Assembly: GCF_014838715.1 (NCBI RefSeq)
Contig: NZ_CP061947.1
Location: 3,658,001 to 3,722,000, forward strand
DNA length: 64,000 nucleotides
Origin: Algoriphagus sp. Y33
GTDB taxonomy: Bacteria > Bacteroidota > Bacteroidia > Cytophagales > Cyclobacteriaceae
Direction: 5' to 3'
Shown: in pieces, positions 28,398 to 36,342 of the stretch
How the letters are laid out: each line of letters opens with the position of its first letter
How positions within the stretch are numbered: the first letter of the stretch is position 1
The notes under the pieces: model-generated
Told to the model about the DNA's origin: nothing
What the model saw: the letters and a program-made list of their open reading frames with translations, nothing else
Database searches by the model: none
Position numbers and translations under genes: made by a program

Positions 28398-30140
28398 ATG
28401 AAAATAACCAACATTAAGCTCAAAGGCTTTAGAAACTTTAAAGACTCCACAATAAACGTTTCCGAGAAAACACTCATAATCGGCACAAACGATATTGGGA
28501 AATCCAATATGCTATATGCAATGCGCATACTGTTAGACAGAAGCCTCTCTGAGTGGGATATCGAACCAAAGGATTCCGATTTCTATTGTCATGAGGATAC
28601 GAAGGAACTTAGCATTACAATTAAATTTGAAGAAGTAACAGAAGATTGTGTTCTTTCAAAACTTCCGGGAAAAATTAGTAATGCCGGTGTGTTATACCTT
28701 TCCTATAAAGCATGGAAAGAAAACCATGAGTACAAATTTTACGCCGGGTTCAAAGAAAACCAGCTAGAAGAAATACAGGAAAGATTCTATCGGAAAGTGC
28801 TTCATATAAAATATATAAGCAGCAACCGGGATTTACACAGCTATATAAAAAGAGAGAAGCGAAATCTCCTGAAAGATGCGCAGGAAAAGAGGTCCGATGC
28901 AGAGGTAACAACAGATGATAAAAGCCTGTTGGAAATTGAAAAAGGGTTACTTTCTACCAATGAAAAGGTATCTAAACTCTCCTATGTTAGCAGAGCAACC
29001 GAAGCTATCAATACAGAGCTGCAGGAACTATCCTTTCATCATGCAGGACAGGAGGTTATATTTGATGTGGGCAGTTCTGATGTAAACAGTTTCGTTGAAA
29101 ATTTACATCTGGCTTCAAAAGTCAATAATGCAAATTTGGCAATAGGCGGAGATGGACGCAACAACCAAATCTTTTTGGCACTATGGGCAGCCAGAAATGA
29201 AATTCAGGAAGATAACCCTTTAGAAGTCACCTTTTACTGTATTGAAGAACCTGAAGCACATCTGCATCCGCACCAACAAAGGAAACTGGCTGAATACCTG
29301 ATTAAGACACTAAAAGGACAAGTTTTCATTACCTCACACTCACCGCAAATTGCATCTGAGTTTTCGGCAAATTCAATTGTCCGGTTATTACAGAAGGGTA
29401 AGAGTACAAAAGCTGCCAGCGAAGGTTGCAGCCATATCATCGAAGAAGCTGTTTACAATTTTGGTTATAGACTAAATGTTATAGCGGCAGAAGCCTTTTT
29501 TGCCAATGCTGTACTTTTAGTGGAAGGGCCGTCTGAAATTCTATTTTATAAAGTCCTAGCGCGTGAATTGGGAATTGACCTGGACAGGCTTAACATCAGC
29601 ATTCTAATGGCAGATGGCGTAGGATTTGAAACATTTGTAAAAATATTACACGCCTTGGAGATCGAATGGGTAATCAGGACAGATAATGATGTGTTTAAGA
29701 TACCTAAAAAGGCAGAATATAGGCTTGCCGGAATTCAGCGCGCTTTATCAATTTATAAGAATAACTGTAAGAAAGCTCAAAACGTTGAGAAGCTCATTGT
29801 CTCTCATGAGAAGCTATTAAGTGGTTTTGCTATAGAAGTCCCACCAGCAAATAATTTAGATGCTGCCAATAAGTTCAGAATACAATTAGAAGGGTATGAT
29901 ATTTTTATTTCCCAGAAAGACTTGGAAAATGACATGTTGAGTCAAAGTCTTGAAGCCAGCATTCTGGCTCATCTTGGCGTAGATGATAAACAGGAAGCGT
30001 TAAAAGCTATGCAGAGAAGAAAGGCAACATTCATGTTTGAGTTTTTACGTAAACAATCCGGAAAATTAAAACTTTTGAGGAAATCAGAATTAGCCAAACC
30101 GCTATTTGCTTGTAAAAAACGTATTGAGAAAAATGTATGA
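28398..30140 (+). CDS. gajA: OLD-family nuclease, GajA-like (Gabija-type, class 2 OLD)
   Basis: A 580-residue protein, close to the usual GajA length. The ATPase domain has Walker A IIGTNDIGKSN (27-37) and Walker B CIEEPEAHLHPHQQ (about 281-294). The TOPRIM domain has LLVEGPSE (about 372-379), MADGVGFETF and RTDND (about 427), then ENDML near 510. In Gabija, GajA is a sequence-selective DNA nicking enzyme restrained by nucleotides. The 4-bp overlap with the UvrD-like helicase gene is the hallmark arrangement. The call rests on architecture and order; an OLD/helicase pair outside the Gabija clade is possible. Confidence 0.8.
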   Translation: MKITNIKLKGFRNFKDSTINVSEKTLIIGTNDIGKSNMLYAMRILLDRSLSEWDIEPKDSDFYCHEDTKELSITIKFEEVTEDCVLSKLPGKISNAGVLYLSYKAWKENHEYKFYAGFKENQLEEIQERFYRKVLHIKYISSNRDLHSYIKREKRNLLKDAQEKRSDAEVTTDDKSLLEIEKGLLSTNEKVSKLSYVSRATEAINTELQELSFHHAGQEVIFDVGSSDVNSFVENLHLASKVNNANLAIGGDGRNNQIFLALWAARNEIQEDNPLEVTFYCIEEPEAHLHPHQQRKLAEYLIKTLKGQVFITSHSPQIASEFSANSIVRLLQKGKSTKAASEGCSHIIEEAVYNFGYRLNVIAAEAFFANAVLLVEGPSEILFYKVLARELGIDLDRLNISILMADGVGFETFVKILHALEIEWVIRTDNDVFKIPKKAEYRLAGIQRALSIYKNNCKKAQNVEKLIVSHEKLLSGFAIEVPPANNLDAANKFRIQLEGYDIFISQKDLENDMLSQSLEASILAHLGVDDKQEALKAMQRRKATFMFEFLRKQSGKLKLLRKSELAKPLFACKKRIEKNV

Positions 30141-31774
30141 AGCCGACAGCACAACAGGAAAAAATTATTGATGCGCCCGGTAGTCTAGTTATTGTCGCTA
30201 ATCCAGGTAGTGGGAAAACATTTGTTCTATCTGAGAAAATAAAGAAAATACTCCCGGGCACAATCGAGATTAAAGGCGTAATAGCGATATCGTACACTAA
30301 CAAGGCTTCTCATGAATTAAGAACTAGATGCTTAAAGGAAGGGCTGGCTCCTAAAGCATCATTTTTCGGAACTATGGACAAATTCTATTTGTCCGAAATT
30401 ATTATTCCGTTTGCAAAACAGCTTTTTGGTATTCCCAAAATAGAAGTCGGTATTGTAAGAAGGAGTGATCTGAAAGACGATATTAAGGAAGAACTTAATT
30501 GGCTAGATAATGAGATTGATCCGGAGCATATGCCTCAAGAGCATATTGGCTTTTTAAAGAAGTTGTTTTTGCAGGGAAAAGTGGTGTTAGAATCAGTAGG
30601 CTTGTTGTCTATTTACATATTTAATAATAGCAAGGCTTGCCGCAACTACATTAAAGCCAGGTACACCTACATAATCATCGATGAATATCAGGATACAGGT
30701 AAGGAGCAACATCTGCTCTTTTTAAAAATTATGAAGCTGGGATTATCTGCAATTGCGGTAGGAGATGCCAATCAATCCATTTTTAAATTTTCAGGAAAAA
30801 GTTCAGAATACCTGATCAATTTAGCAAAGAGAAAAGAAGATTTTACGCTTTTTCCGCTTGATTACAATCACAGGTGTGATGCGTCTATCATTAACTATTC
30901 TCTCCTTTTACTGAACGAAGATGCTGAACTACTCCCGTATAAAGAAATCCATGTTTTTGAAAAGCAAGTACAGGGAAATGAAATTCAAATTGCTGAATGG
31001 CTAACAAAATCAATGGCTCAGTATATTAGAAAATATAATATTTACAAGGAAAACAAAATAGGCATCCTTGTTCGTAACAGCAGAACAGGAACACTGATAC
31101 ATAACAATATAAGACTTCCTCATAAGTATTTTGAAGCTACGCCATTAGATGAAGATTTTACAATATGGTCTGGACTTTTCAAAGAATTACTTTCCATCGT
31201 ATTTGATAAAAAGCTATCGAAAACAGCATTTGTAGAAAATTATATCAGTGCCGATATAAACCGCTTTAAGGTAAAAGAAGTATTAAAACAGATCAGGAGG
31301 TTAGAAGCGGAATTGGCTGCTCCACATTTTGATGTGGTTTCAGCTATCAGCTTAGCGGATAGCATTGCGGCAAATCTTCATCCGACCGGAAAAAATGCTA
31401 ATTCTATTGATCTATTGAAGGAAGTATTATCAGATTCCAGGTTGCTGGAGTCATATAAGCCTGCTGCTGATAACGAAATACAAATAATGACCTTGCATAA
31501 ATCTAAGGGATTGGAGTTTGATATAGTTTTTCACTTAGATCTGTATGAGTGGATACTCCCTAAAAAGGAAATCCAAGATCATCAAAGCTTATTTTCAGAT
31601 CTTACTCAGGATATTAATCTTCATTATGTGGGAATAACCCGGGCAAAAAAATGTTGTGTTTTATGTCATAGCACCAAAAGAACAAATTATAAGCAGGAGC
31701 AAAAAAACGGGAACTCATCGGAATTTTTACAATTCAATGCATTACAAAGTAAGAGAATCCCTTCACCTTTTTAA
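30137..31774 (+). CDS. gajB: UvrD/Rep-like helicase, GajB-like (Gabija-type)
   Basis: A 545-residue superfamily 1 helicase with its motifs in order: I ANPGSGKT (21-28), II IIIDEYQDTG (about 179), III GDANQSIFKFSG (about 208), IV YNHRCD (about 242), V LHKSKGLEF (about 453) and VI VGITRAKK (about 497). It is shorter than housekeeping UvrD (about 720 residues), as GajB proteins are. GajB is thought to sense or process DNA ends and to join GajA in a large complex. It starts inside the gajA stop (ATGA) and is the last gene of the island. Confidence 0.85.
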   Translation: MKPTAQQEKIIDAPGSLVIVANPGSGKTFVLSEKIKKILPGTIEIKGVIAISYTNKASHELRTRCLKEGLAPKASFFGTMDKFYLSEIIIPFAKQLFGIPKIEVGIVRRSDLKDDIKEELNWLDNEIDPEHMPQEHIGFLKKLFLQGKVVLESVGLLSIYIFNNSKACRNYIKARYTYIIIDEYQDTGKEQHLLFLKIMKLGLSAIAVGDANQSIFKFSGKSSEYLINLAKRKEDFTLFPLDYNHRCDASIINYSLLLLNEDAELLPYKEIHVFEKQVQGNEIQIAEWLTKSMAQYIRKYNIYKENKIGILVRNSRTGTLIHNNIRLPHKYFEATPLDEDFTIWSGLFKELLSIVFDKKLSKTAFVENYISADINRFKVKEVLKQIRRLEAELAAPHFDVVSAISLADSIAANLHPTGKNANSIDLLKEVLSDSRLLESYKPAADNEIQIMTLHKSKGLEFDIVFHLDLYEWILPKKEIQDHQSLFSDLTQDINLHYVGITRAKKCCVLCHSTKRTNYKQEQKNGNSSEFLQFNALQSKRIPSPF

Positions 31775-31800
31775 AAATTCCAGTAATCTTAAATATATAC

Positions 31801-32154
31801 ATAGATAAACCAACGTCAATAAAATCCGAAGACCGATTTCAACGCTACGAATCTTCAAAGCGTATAGCATCCGTTATTGCTAAGCCTAGGATCGATAAAT
31901 CTCTAATTATAGGAATTTATGACAACGTATTTATCGAACTGTTCTGGGAAATCATAAGTGCGAAAAAATTCTATTTAAATTCTCCGGCTGACAGATTGGA
32001 TCTAAATGCACAGGTAGCCAAATACTTCGGTTACTACAACCATCGCAGAAAACAAACTAGCCCAAGTGACGACACTCCATCGGGATCCTACCCTCTGATT
32101 ATCATTAAGTTGATAAGTGAGAATAAATGGACAGATATTTCTCTTAAGTACTAA
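31801..32154 (+). pseudogene. Degraded IS3-type transposase remnant (integrase core C-terminus)
   Basis: An open frame without a proper start contains IYDNVFIELFWEIISAKKFYL and KYFGYYNHRRKQTSPSD. These resemble the DNIFVERLWRT...YEEVYL and YFxFYNxxRPHQ blocks at the end of IS3-family DDE transposases. The beginning, the upstream orfA and the terminal repeats are missing and several consensus residues are changed. It is a fossil of an insertion just downstream of the nuclease island. Confidence 0.55.
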
Positions 32155-32199
32155 TTCGAAGCAATTAATCGAATTTAGAAAAACCTGAACAACCTGCAT

Positions 32200-32316
32200 A
32201 AAAGCTCCAGATCCTCCTCAAAAGAGTTCGACTTTTATACATTGTAGTGGAATTGTGGCGTACTATAGAGCGGAATATCCACCGCCAACTCCACCTGACG
32301 AGACACATACATTAAA
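32200..32316 (+). repeat. Dispersed repeat copy A (matches 56821-56886)
   Basis: The segment beginning AGCTCC, continuing ATCCTC-TC-AAAA-GTTCG and ending CTGACGAGACA is recognisably the same as a segment at 56821-56886, in the same orientation, with substitutions and an insertion in the middle. The two copies bracket the metal-resistance block. Confidence 0.5.
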
Positions 32317-32494
32317 ATTATTTTTATAGGTGTCTAAGGCCATATTATGATTAATCATAATAATCAAATGATTTTGGGTTGGTGGAAACGCTTAAAGCAG
32401 AAGTCTCAGCCTACCTTGTTAGCCTACGGGTCCATAAAAACGTCCCAATGCCCATAAATCTTCTTTTAAATGGTTCGAAAACACTTTAGTTGCG

Positions 32495-32718
32495 TCCAAA
32501 ATCCAAGCATTAACCCGGATTATCTAAAGCCTTATTTCTGAATCCAGTTTCAAAACTCTTTCAAAATCTTCCATAAATTGGTTCGATATAACTATGGCTT
32601 TGCCAGCTCCAAAATCCAAGCATTAACTCTAATTATCTAAAGTCTTATTTCTGAATCCAGCTTCAAAACCCTTTCAAAATCTTCCATAAATTGGTTCGAT
32701 ATAACTATGGCTTTGCCA
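32495..32718. repeat. Two tandem copies of a ~111-bp repeat (113-bp period)
   Basis: Copy 1 (32495-32605) and copy 2 (32608-32718) both start TCCAAAATCCAAGCATTAAC and end with ATGGCTTTGCCA, with few differences (for example CCCGGATT against TCTAATT). A diverged partial unit precedes them. The unit has no long open frame and no spacers, so it is neither coding nor CRISPR. Origin unknown. Confidence 0.85.
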
Positions 32719-32832
32719 TAAAATGTAATTTGAAACCGTCACTGGATTTTGATAAAACCCTATTTTTAGAGATATATGAACATGTGAAATTTGAGCCAAT
32801 GATTTTCTGTGCGAAATATTTTTCATCAAGTC

Positions 32833-32840
32833 TACATTTG
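32833..32840 (+). promoter_or_regulatory. Possible Bacteroidetes -7 promoter element of the efflux operon
   Basis: TACATTTG matches the TAnnTTTG -7 consensus of Bacteroidetes promoters, 24 bp before the first codon of the His-rich gene. A good -33 TTTG partner at the right spacing is not evident, so support is modest. Confidence 0.3.
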
Positions 32841-32864
32841 ATTAAAAGAAAAATTTAGATTCCT

Positions 32865-33296
32865 TTGTATAAGGTGCATCCTATATCCACGATTATAGCC
32901 CGGTTTCTACTTAGCATGTTCTGCTTGTTCATGCTGCATCAATTGGCACCCCACTCCCATCATCAGCATGGGATAAAGGATATTTCAGATCATCATCACA
33001 ATAATAGTACGCATGATCATCATTCCGAAGAAAAGAGCTCTTTAGACTTTCTTTCTTTACTTTTTGCTTATCATGCACATTCACAACTGCCAGCTGATCA
33101 CTCTCTTTCTCAGGTACAGCATTCCGAAAACCATGTAACTAAAAGCAAAGAGCAAAAAACGGTTCCGGAGTTTTACCGTTTATTGGTTGAGGGAGTAAGT
33201 CCTCCCTTAAAAACCAATGTCCCTGAATTGTTGGGGATAATTAAGAACACCTGCTTTTTTTCAACTGCCTTACGGGGCCCCCCTTCTTTAGGATAA
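32865..33296 (+). CDS. His-rich membrane-anchored small protein of metal efflux operon
   Basis: A protein of up to 143 residues from a TTG start (an in-frame ATG at 32916 gives 126). One hydrophobic N-terminal segment is followed by a histidine-rich region (HSHHQHG, DHHHNNSTHDHH) and a C-terminal LRGPPSLG. As I recall, similar short proteins precede cation efflux operons in Bacteroidota. A likely role is periplasmic metal binding or buffering (inference). It precedes the TolC-type gene by about 75 bp. Confidence 0.6.
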   Translation: MYKVHPISTIIARFLLSMFCLFMLHQLAPHSHHQHGIKDISDHHHNNSTHDHHSEEKSSLDFLSLLFAYHAHSQLPADHSLSQVQHSENHVTKSKEQKTVPEFYRLLVEGVSPPLKTNVPELLGIIKNTCFFSTALRGPPSLG

Positions 33297-33372
33297 ATCA
33301 ATCTTTGATAACCTATCAGAGTCAATGAAATAATTTCATTGAGAACAATTGATTCATTCTAAATCCAACTTC

Positions 33373-34557
33373 ATGGTAAAAAACAATGTACTCGCTTTTT
33401 GCGTGTGCCTGTTTTCGTTTGTTGCTGTAGCCCAGTCTTCTAATCCAATGGAAGTTTTACAGCAAATCGAACAGAACAATGCCACACTAAAAGCTTTTTC
33501 TTCCTTTTTAGAAAGTAAAAAGCTATCGCAAAAAGCATCAAACAATCTTCCTGATCCACAGGCGGGGGTATATTACCTTCCTTTTGGCAATCACGCCTCG
33601 GGGGATTACACCGAGTTTCAGGTAACCCAGTCATTCGAATTTCCATCGGTATACAGTGTCCGTGGCGACCTCATTGAGATGCAAGAGGCACAGAATACTA
33701 TGGAATACCAGCTGAAACGGCAGGAAGTATTACTTCCGGCTTTCAAACTATTAAACGAATTGATTTTCTTGGCCAAAAAAGAGAAAATAGAGCAACTCAG
33801 AGTCTTGCAGTCCAAGAAGATATTTGATCAGACCAATGAGCTGTTTGAGCTGGAACAAGCCGGTATCCTGGAACTCAACAAAGCCAAAATTGCCTGGATC
33901 CAAGAGCAGTTTAAGCTGGATATTTTGGAGTCAGACCGCAAAAAAATAATGATCCGTCTCAAAAATATGAATGGCGGAATTGAGTTGGACTTTGCTCCAA
34001 ATGATTATATCGGATCATTGGCTATTAATGACCCGGAAACTCTGTGGCAGGAAAAAATGCAGGTTGATCCTGAATTTAAAATCCTCCTGGAACAAGAAAA
34101 AGTGGCTCAGCAGCAGATCAGGCTTTCCAAAAACAAGTCGCTTCCCAATCTAACAGCAGGGTATAATTACCAGGGTGTTTCGGGGTCTATCTATTCGGGT
34201 GTTTATGGCGGAGTTTCTATTCCCTTATGGAGCACCCGGAATACAGTAAAAGCCGCAGAGGCAAACTATGATTACCAAAAATCTTTTACCCAGGTTAAAA
34301 CAGATCTGTTGCGCACAGAATTCTTGGGTGAATATGAGGTATATCAAGTGCTGCTGAAAAAATACCAGGAATACCAGTCCACCCTTGAATCTTTGGGCAG
34401 CGAAGAATTATTGCTTCAGGCCTTTGAATTGGGAGAACTTTCCTTTATGCAGTACTACATCGAATTGCAATTCTATCAAAATGCTTTGGATTCCATGCTG
34501 GTAATGGAAAACCAGTTGGTTCAATCCAAAGCCGAATTATTAAAACATCAATTATAA
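33373..34557 (+). CDS. TolC-family outer-membrane efflux protein (CzcC/CusC-like)
   Basis: A protein of about 394 residues with a signal peptide (FCVCLFSFVAVAQ). Long amphipathic helices with TolC-type repeats follow (QASNNLPDPQAGVYYLPFG, SKNKSLPNLTAGYNYQGV). It forms the outer-membrane channel of the metal pump encoded just downstream. The ATG at 33373 is chosen because the signal peptide starts there; an upstream TTG at 33349 only adds eight residues. Confidence 0.88.
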   Translation: MVKNNVLAFCVCLFSFVAVAQSSNPMEVLQQIEQNNATLKAFSSFLESKKLSQKASNNLPDPQAGVYYLPFGNHASGDYTEFQVTQSFEFPSVYSVRGDLIEMQEAQNTMEYQLKRQEVLLPAFKLLNELIFLAKKEKIEQLRVLQSKKIFDQTNELFELEQAGILELNKAKIAWIQEQFKLDILESDRKKIMIRLKNMNGGIELDFAPNDYIGSLAINDPETLWQEKMQVDPEFKILLEQEKVAQQQIRLSKNKSLPNLTAGYNYQGVSGSIYSGVYGGVSIPLWSTRNTVKAAEANYDYQKSFTQVKTDLLRTEFLGEYEVYQVLLKKYQEYQSTLESLGSEELLLQAFELGELSFMQYYIELQFYQNALDSMLVMENQLVQSKAELLKHQL

Positions 34558-34575
34558 CATTCAAACTTAACAATT

Positions 34576-34797
34576 ATGAAAATTTCAACTATTCTATTCG
34601 CATTCCTATTCGTCGTTTCTGTTTCATGTGGCAACAAAAAAAACGTGGATGATCATGGCCACGAGCATACTACAGAAGAAGCCCACGGTCATCCGCATGA
34701 AGCAGAAGATGCAGATCATCATCAGGAAGAATTCAAGGTAGAGAAAGATACTACGGAGCATACCCATGATGACGGGACTACCCATTCTGACCATTAA
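34576..34797 (+). CDS. His/Asp/Glu-rich small lipoprotein
   Basis: A 73-residue protein with a leader and a lipobox (VSVSC). The mature part is almost entirely His, Asp and Glu (DDHGHEHTTEEAHGHPHEAE). It would sit in the outer or inner membrane and bind divalent or monovalent metal ions, feeding or buffering the pump. Position between the channel and adaptor genes supports this. No defined family is recognised. Confidence 0.75.
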   Translation: MKISTILFAFLFVVSVSCGNKKNVDDHGHEHTTEEAHGHPHEAEDADHHQEEFKVEKDTTEHTHDDGTTHSDH

Positions 34798-34818
34798 TAT
34801 CTTCAAAGGATATTGATT

Positions 34819-36330
34819 ATGCGATATGTAATACTAATGGTTACACTCATCCTTGCTTCCTGTCAGGCAAAGGAAGCGGAGGATCATGCACATGATGCAC
34901 ATGGTGCGCATCTAGTGGAAGGAGCAGAAATCCCATCTGTAGATGCCACGGTATGGACCGATAAAACGGAATTGTTCGTGGAATATCCTGCTTTGGTGGT
35001 AGGTGCTACCAGTCGATTTGCCGCTCACTTTACTATAATGGAAAGGCATCGGCCAGTCCGCGAGGGATCATTGACGGTCAGCCTGATCAAGGGTGAAAAT
35101 GGAATCAGAAATACCGTTGATTCCCCGGATTCCCCGGGAATCTTTAAACCCTCTTTACAACCCAAAGAAGCGGGGCTATATCAACTGGTATTTGAACTCA
35201 AGACTTCTACAATTACAGATAAAATAGTGATTGAAGGAGTGACAGTTTACGCTTCGATGGAAGATGCTGCAAGTGACCTGAGCATGGCAGAAGGAGATGA
35301 TGGTTCTATTACCTTTCTTAAAGAACAGGCTTGGAAAATAGATTTTCAGACTGCTAAAGTTGTAGAAAAAGAAATCTACCAAACCATCCCTACTTCAGGA
35401 AGGTGGAAAGTTTCTCCTTCGGATTACCAGACCCTTATTGCGCCAAACTCGGGGAAAGTGAATTTCAACAGCGGCAATCTCAACGAAGGGATGAAAGTAC
35501 AAAAAGGTCAGGTACTCATGTCTGTAAGCAGTGCAGGATTGACCTCCAATAACCTTTCGGCAGAGATTCAAAAAGCGAAGGCGGCCTATGATCAGGCAAG
35601 CCTTGAATATGGGCGTAAGAAGCAGCTGTTTGAATCCAGGATTGTACCCAAGTCAGAATTCGAGCAGGTGGAGCAGAAGTATCTGGTTGCCAAGTCAACG
35701 TATGAAACTCTTAATGCCGGCTATACCTCTGATGGAAAGCAGATCCTGACACCATTTGAAGGCTATGTGAAATCAATAGCCGTGGATAATGGATCGTTTG
35801 TTTCGGAAGGTGCGAGTCTGGTGACAATTACAAGCCATAAAACCAGTCTTCTGGAAGTCCAGGTCAGCCCATCCTATGCGGTTCAGCTTCAGGATATCCA
35901 CGATATCCACTATCAAAATAGATCTGATCATTGGTCTGGTCTGAAAGCCACGGCAGGTAAAGTATTATCTGTAGGGAAAGAGGTGGAAAGTGATCAGCCT
36001 CTGCTTTCAGTATTTGCTGAAATCAACGATGTGGTGGAAATGCCTGAAGGTAGTTTTACCGAGGTTCAGATAGCTTTTGGCCAGCCTAAAAAAACAGCTG
36101 TTGTTCCTGAGTCTGCACTGCTGGAAGACTACGGCATTTACTCTGTGATCGTGGAGCTTTCCGGAGAGAGTTTTGACAGGAGACCTGTTAGCATAGGCAG
36201 AAGAAATGGGCAAGAAGTAGAGATTTTAGAAGGAGTGCAGGTAGGTGAAGTGGTAGTTACACGTGGTGCTTACCAGGTGAAAATGGCTTCCATGTCAGGA
36301 CAGGCACCGGCGCACGGCCATGAACATTAA
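34819..36330 (+). CDS. RND efflux periplasmic adaptor (CzcB/CusB-like lipoprotein)
   Basis: A protein of about 503 residues with a lipobox (LILASC) followed by a His-rich stretch (DHAHDAHGAH). Barrel-sandwich and coiled-coil hairpin segments are visible (AEIQKAKAAYDQASLEYGRK, LLEVQVSPSYA), and the C-terminal tail is again His-containing (AHGHEH). It links the inner-membrane pump to the TolC channel. The ATG at 34819 has AAGGA upstream; a TTG at 34813 is less likely. Confidence 0.9.
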   Translation: MRYVILMVTLILASCQAKEAEDHAHDAHGAHLVEGAEIPSVDATVWTDKTELFVEYPALVVGATSRFAAHFTIMERHRPVREGSLTVSLIKGENGIRNTVDSPDSPGIFKPSLQPKEAGLYQLVFELKTSTITDKIVIEGVTVYASMEDAASDLSMAEGDDGSITFLKEQAWKIDFQTAKVVEKEIYQTIPTSGRWKVSPSDYQTLIAPNSGKVNFNSGNLNEGMKVQKGQVLMSVSSAGLTSNNLSAEIQKAKAAYDQASLEYGRKKQLFESRIVPKSEFEQVEQKYLVAKSTYETLNAGYTSDGKQILTPFEGYVKSIAVDNGSFVSEGASLVTITSHKTSLLEVQVSPSYAVQLQDIHDIHYQNRSDHWSGLKATAGKVLSVGKEVESDQPLLSVFAEINDVVEMPEGSFTEVQIAFGQPKKTAVVPESALLEDYGIYSVIVELSGESFDRRPVSIGRRNGQEVEILEGVQVGEVVVTRGAYQVKMASMSGQAPAHGHEH

Positions 36331-36342
36331 TGGATCGGGGCT

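Larger units (their letters stand above)
32317..32864. other. Gene-free spacer with tandem repeats and promoter region
   Basis: No coding sequence is visible between the transposase debris and the His-rich gene. The stretch holds a 113-bp-period tandem repeat (32495-32718), a diverged partial unit before it (about 32450-32494), and the promoter region of the efflux operon. Confidence 0.6.

Noticed and set aside
32495..32718. Tandem repeat considered as a CRISPR array
   Set aside because: Only two long units with a 2-bp join, no spacers of regular size, no cas genes.
32806..32819. Fourth copy of the 17-bp motif before the Cus-type operon
   Set aside because: The core needs a length change and loses the GGA end, and its orientation relative to the gene is reversed; mentioned only as a possible extension of the regulon.
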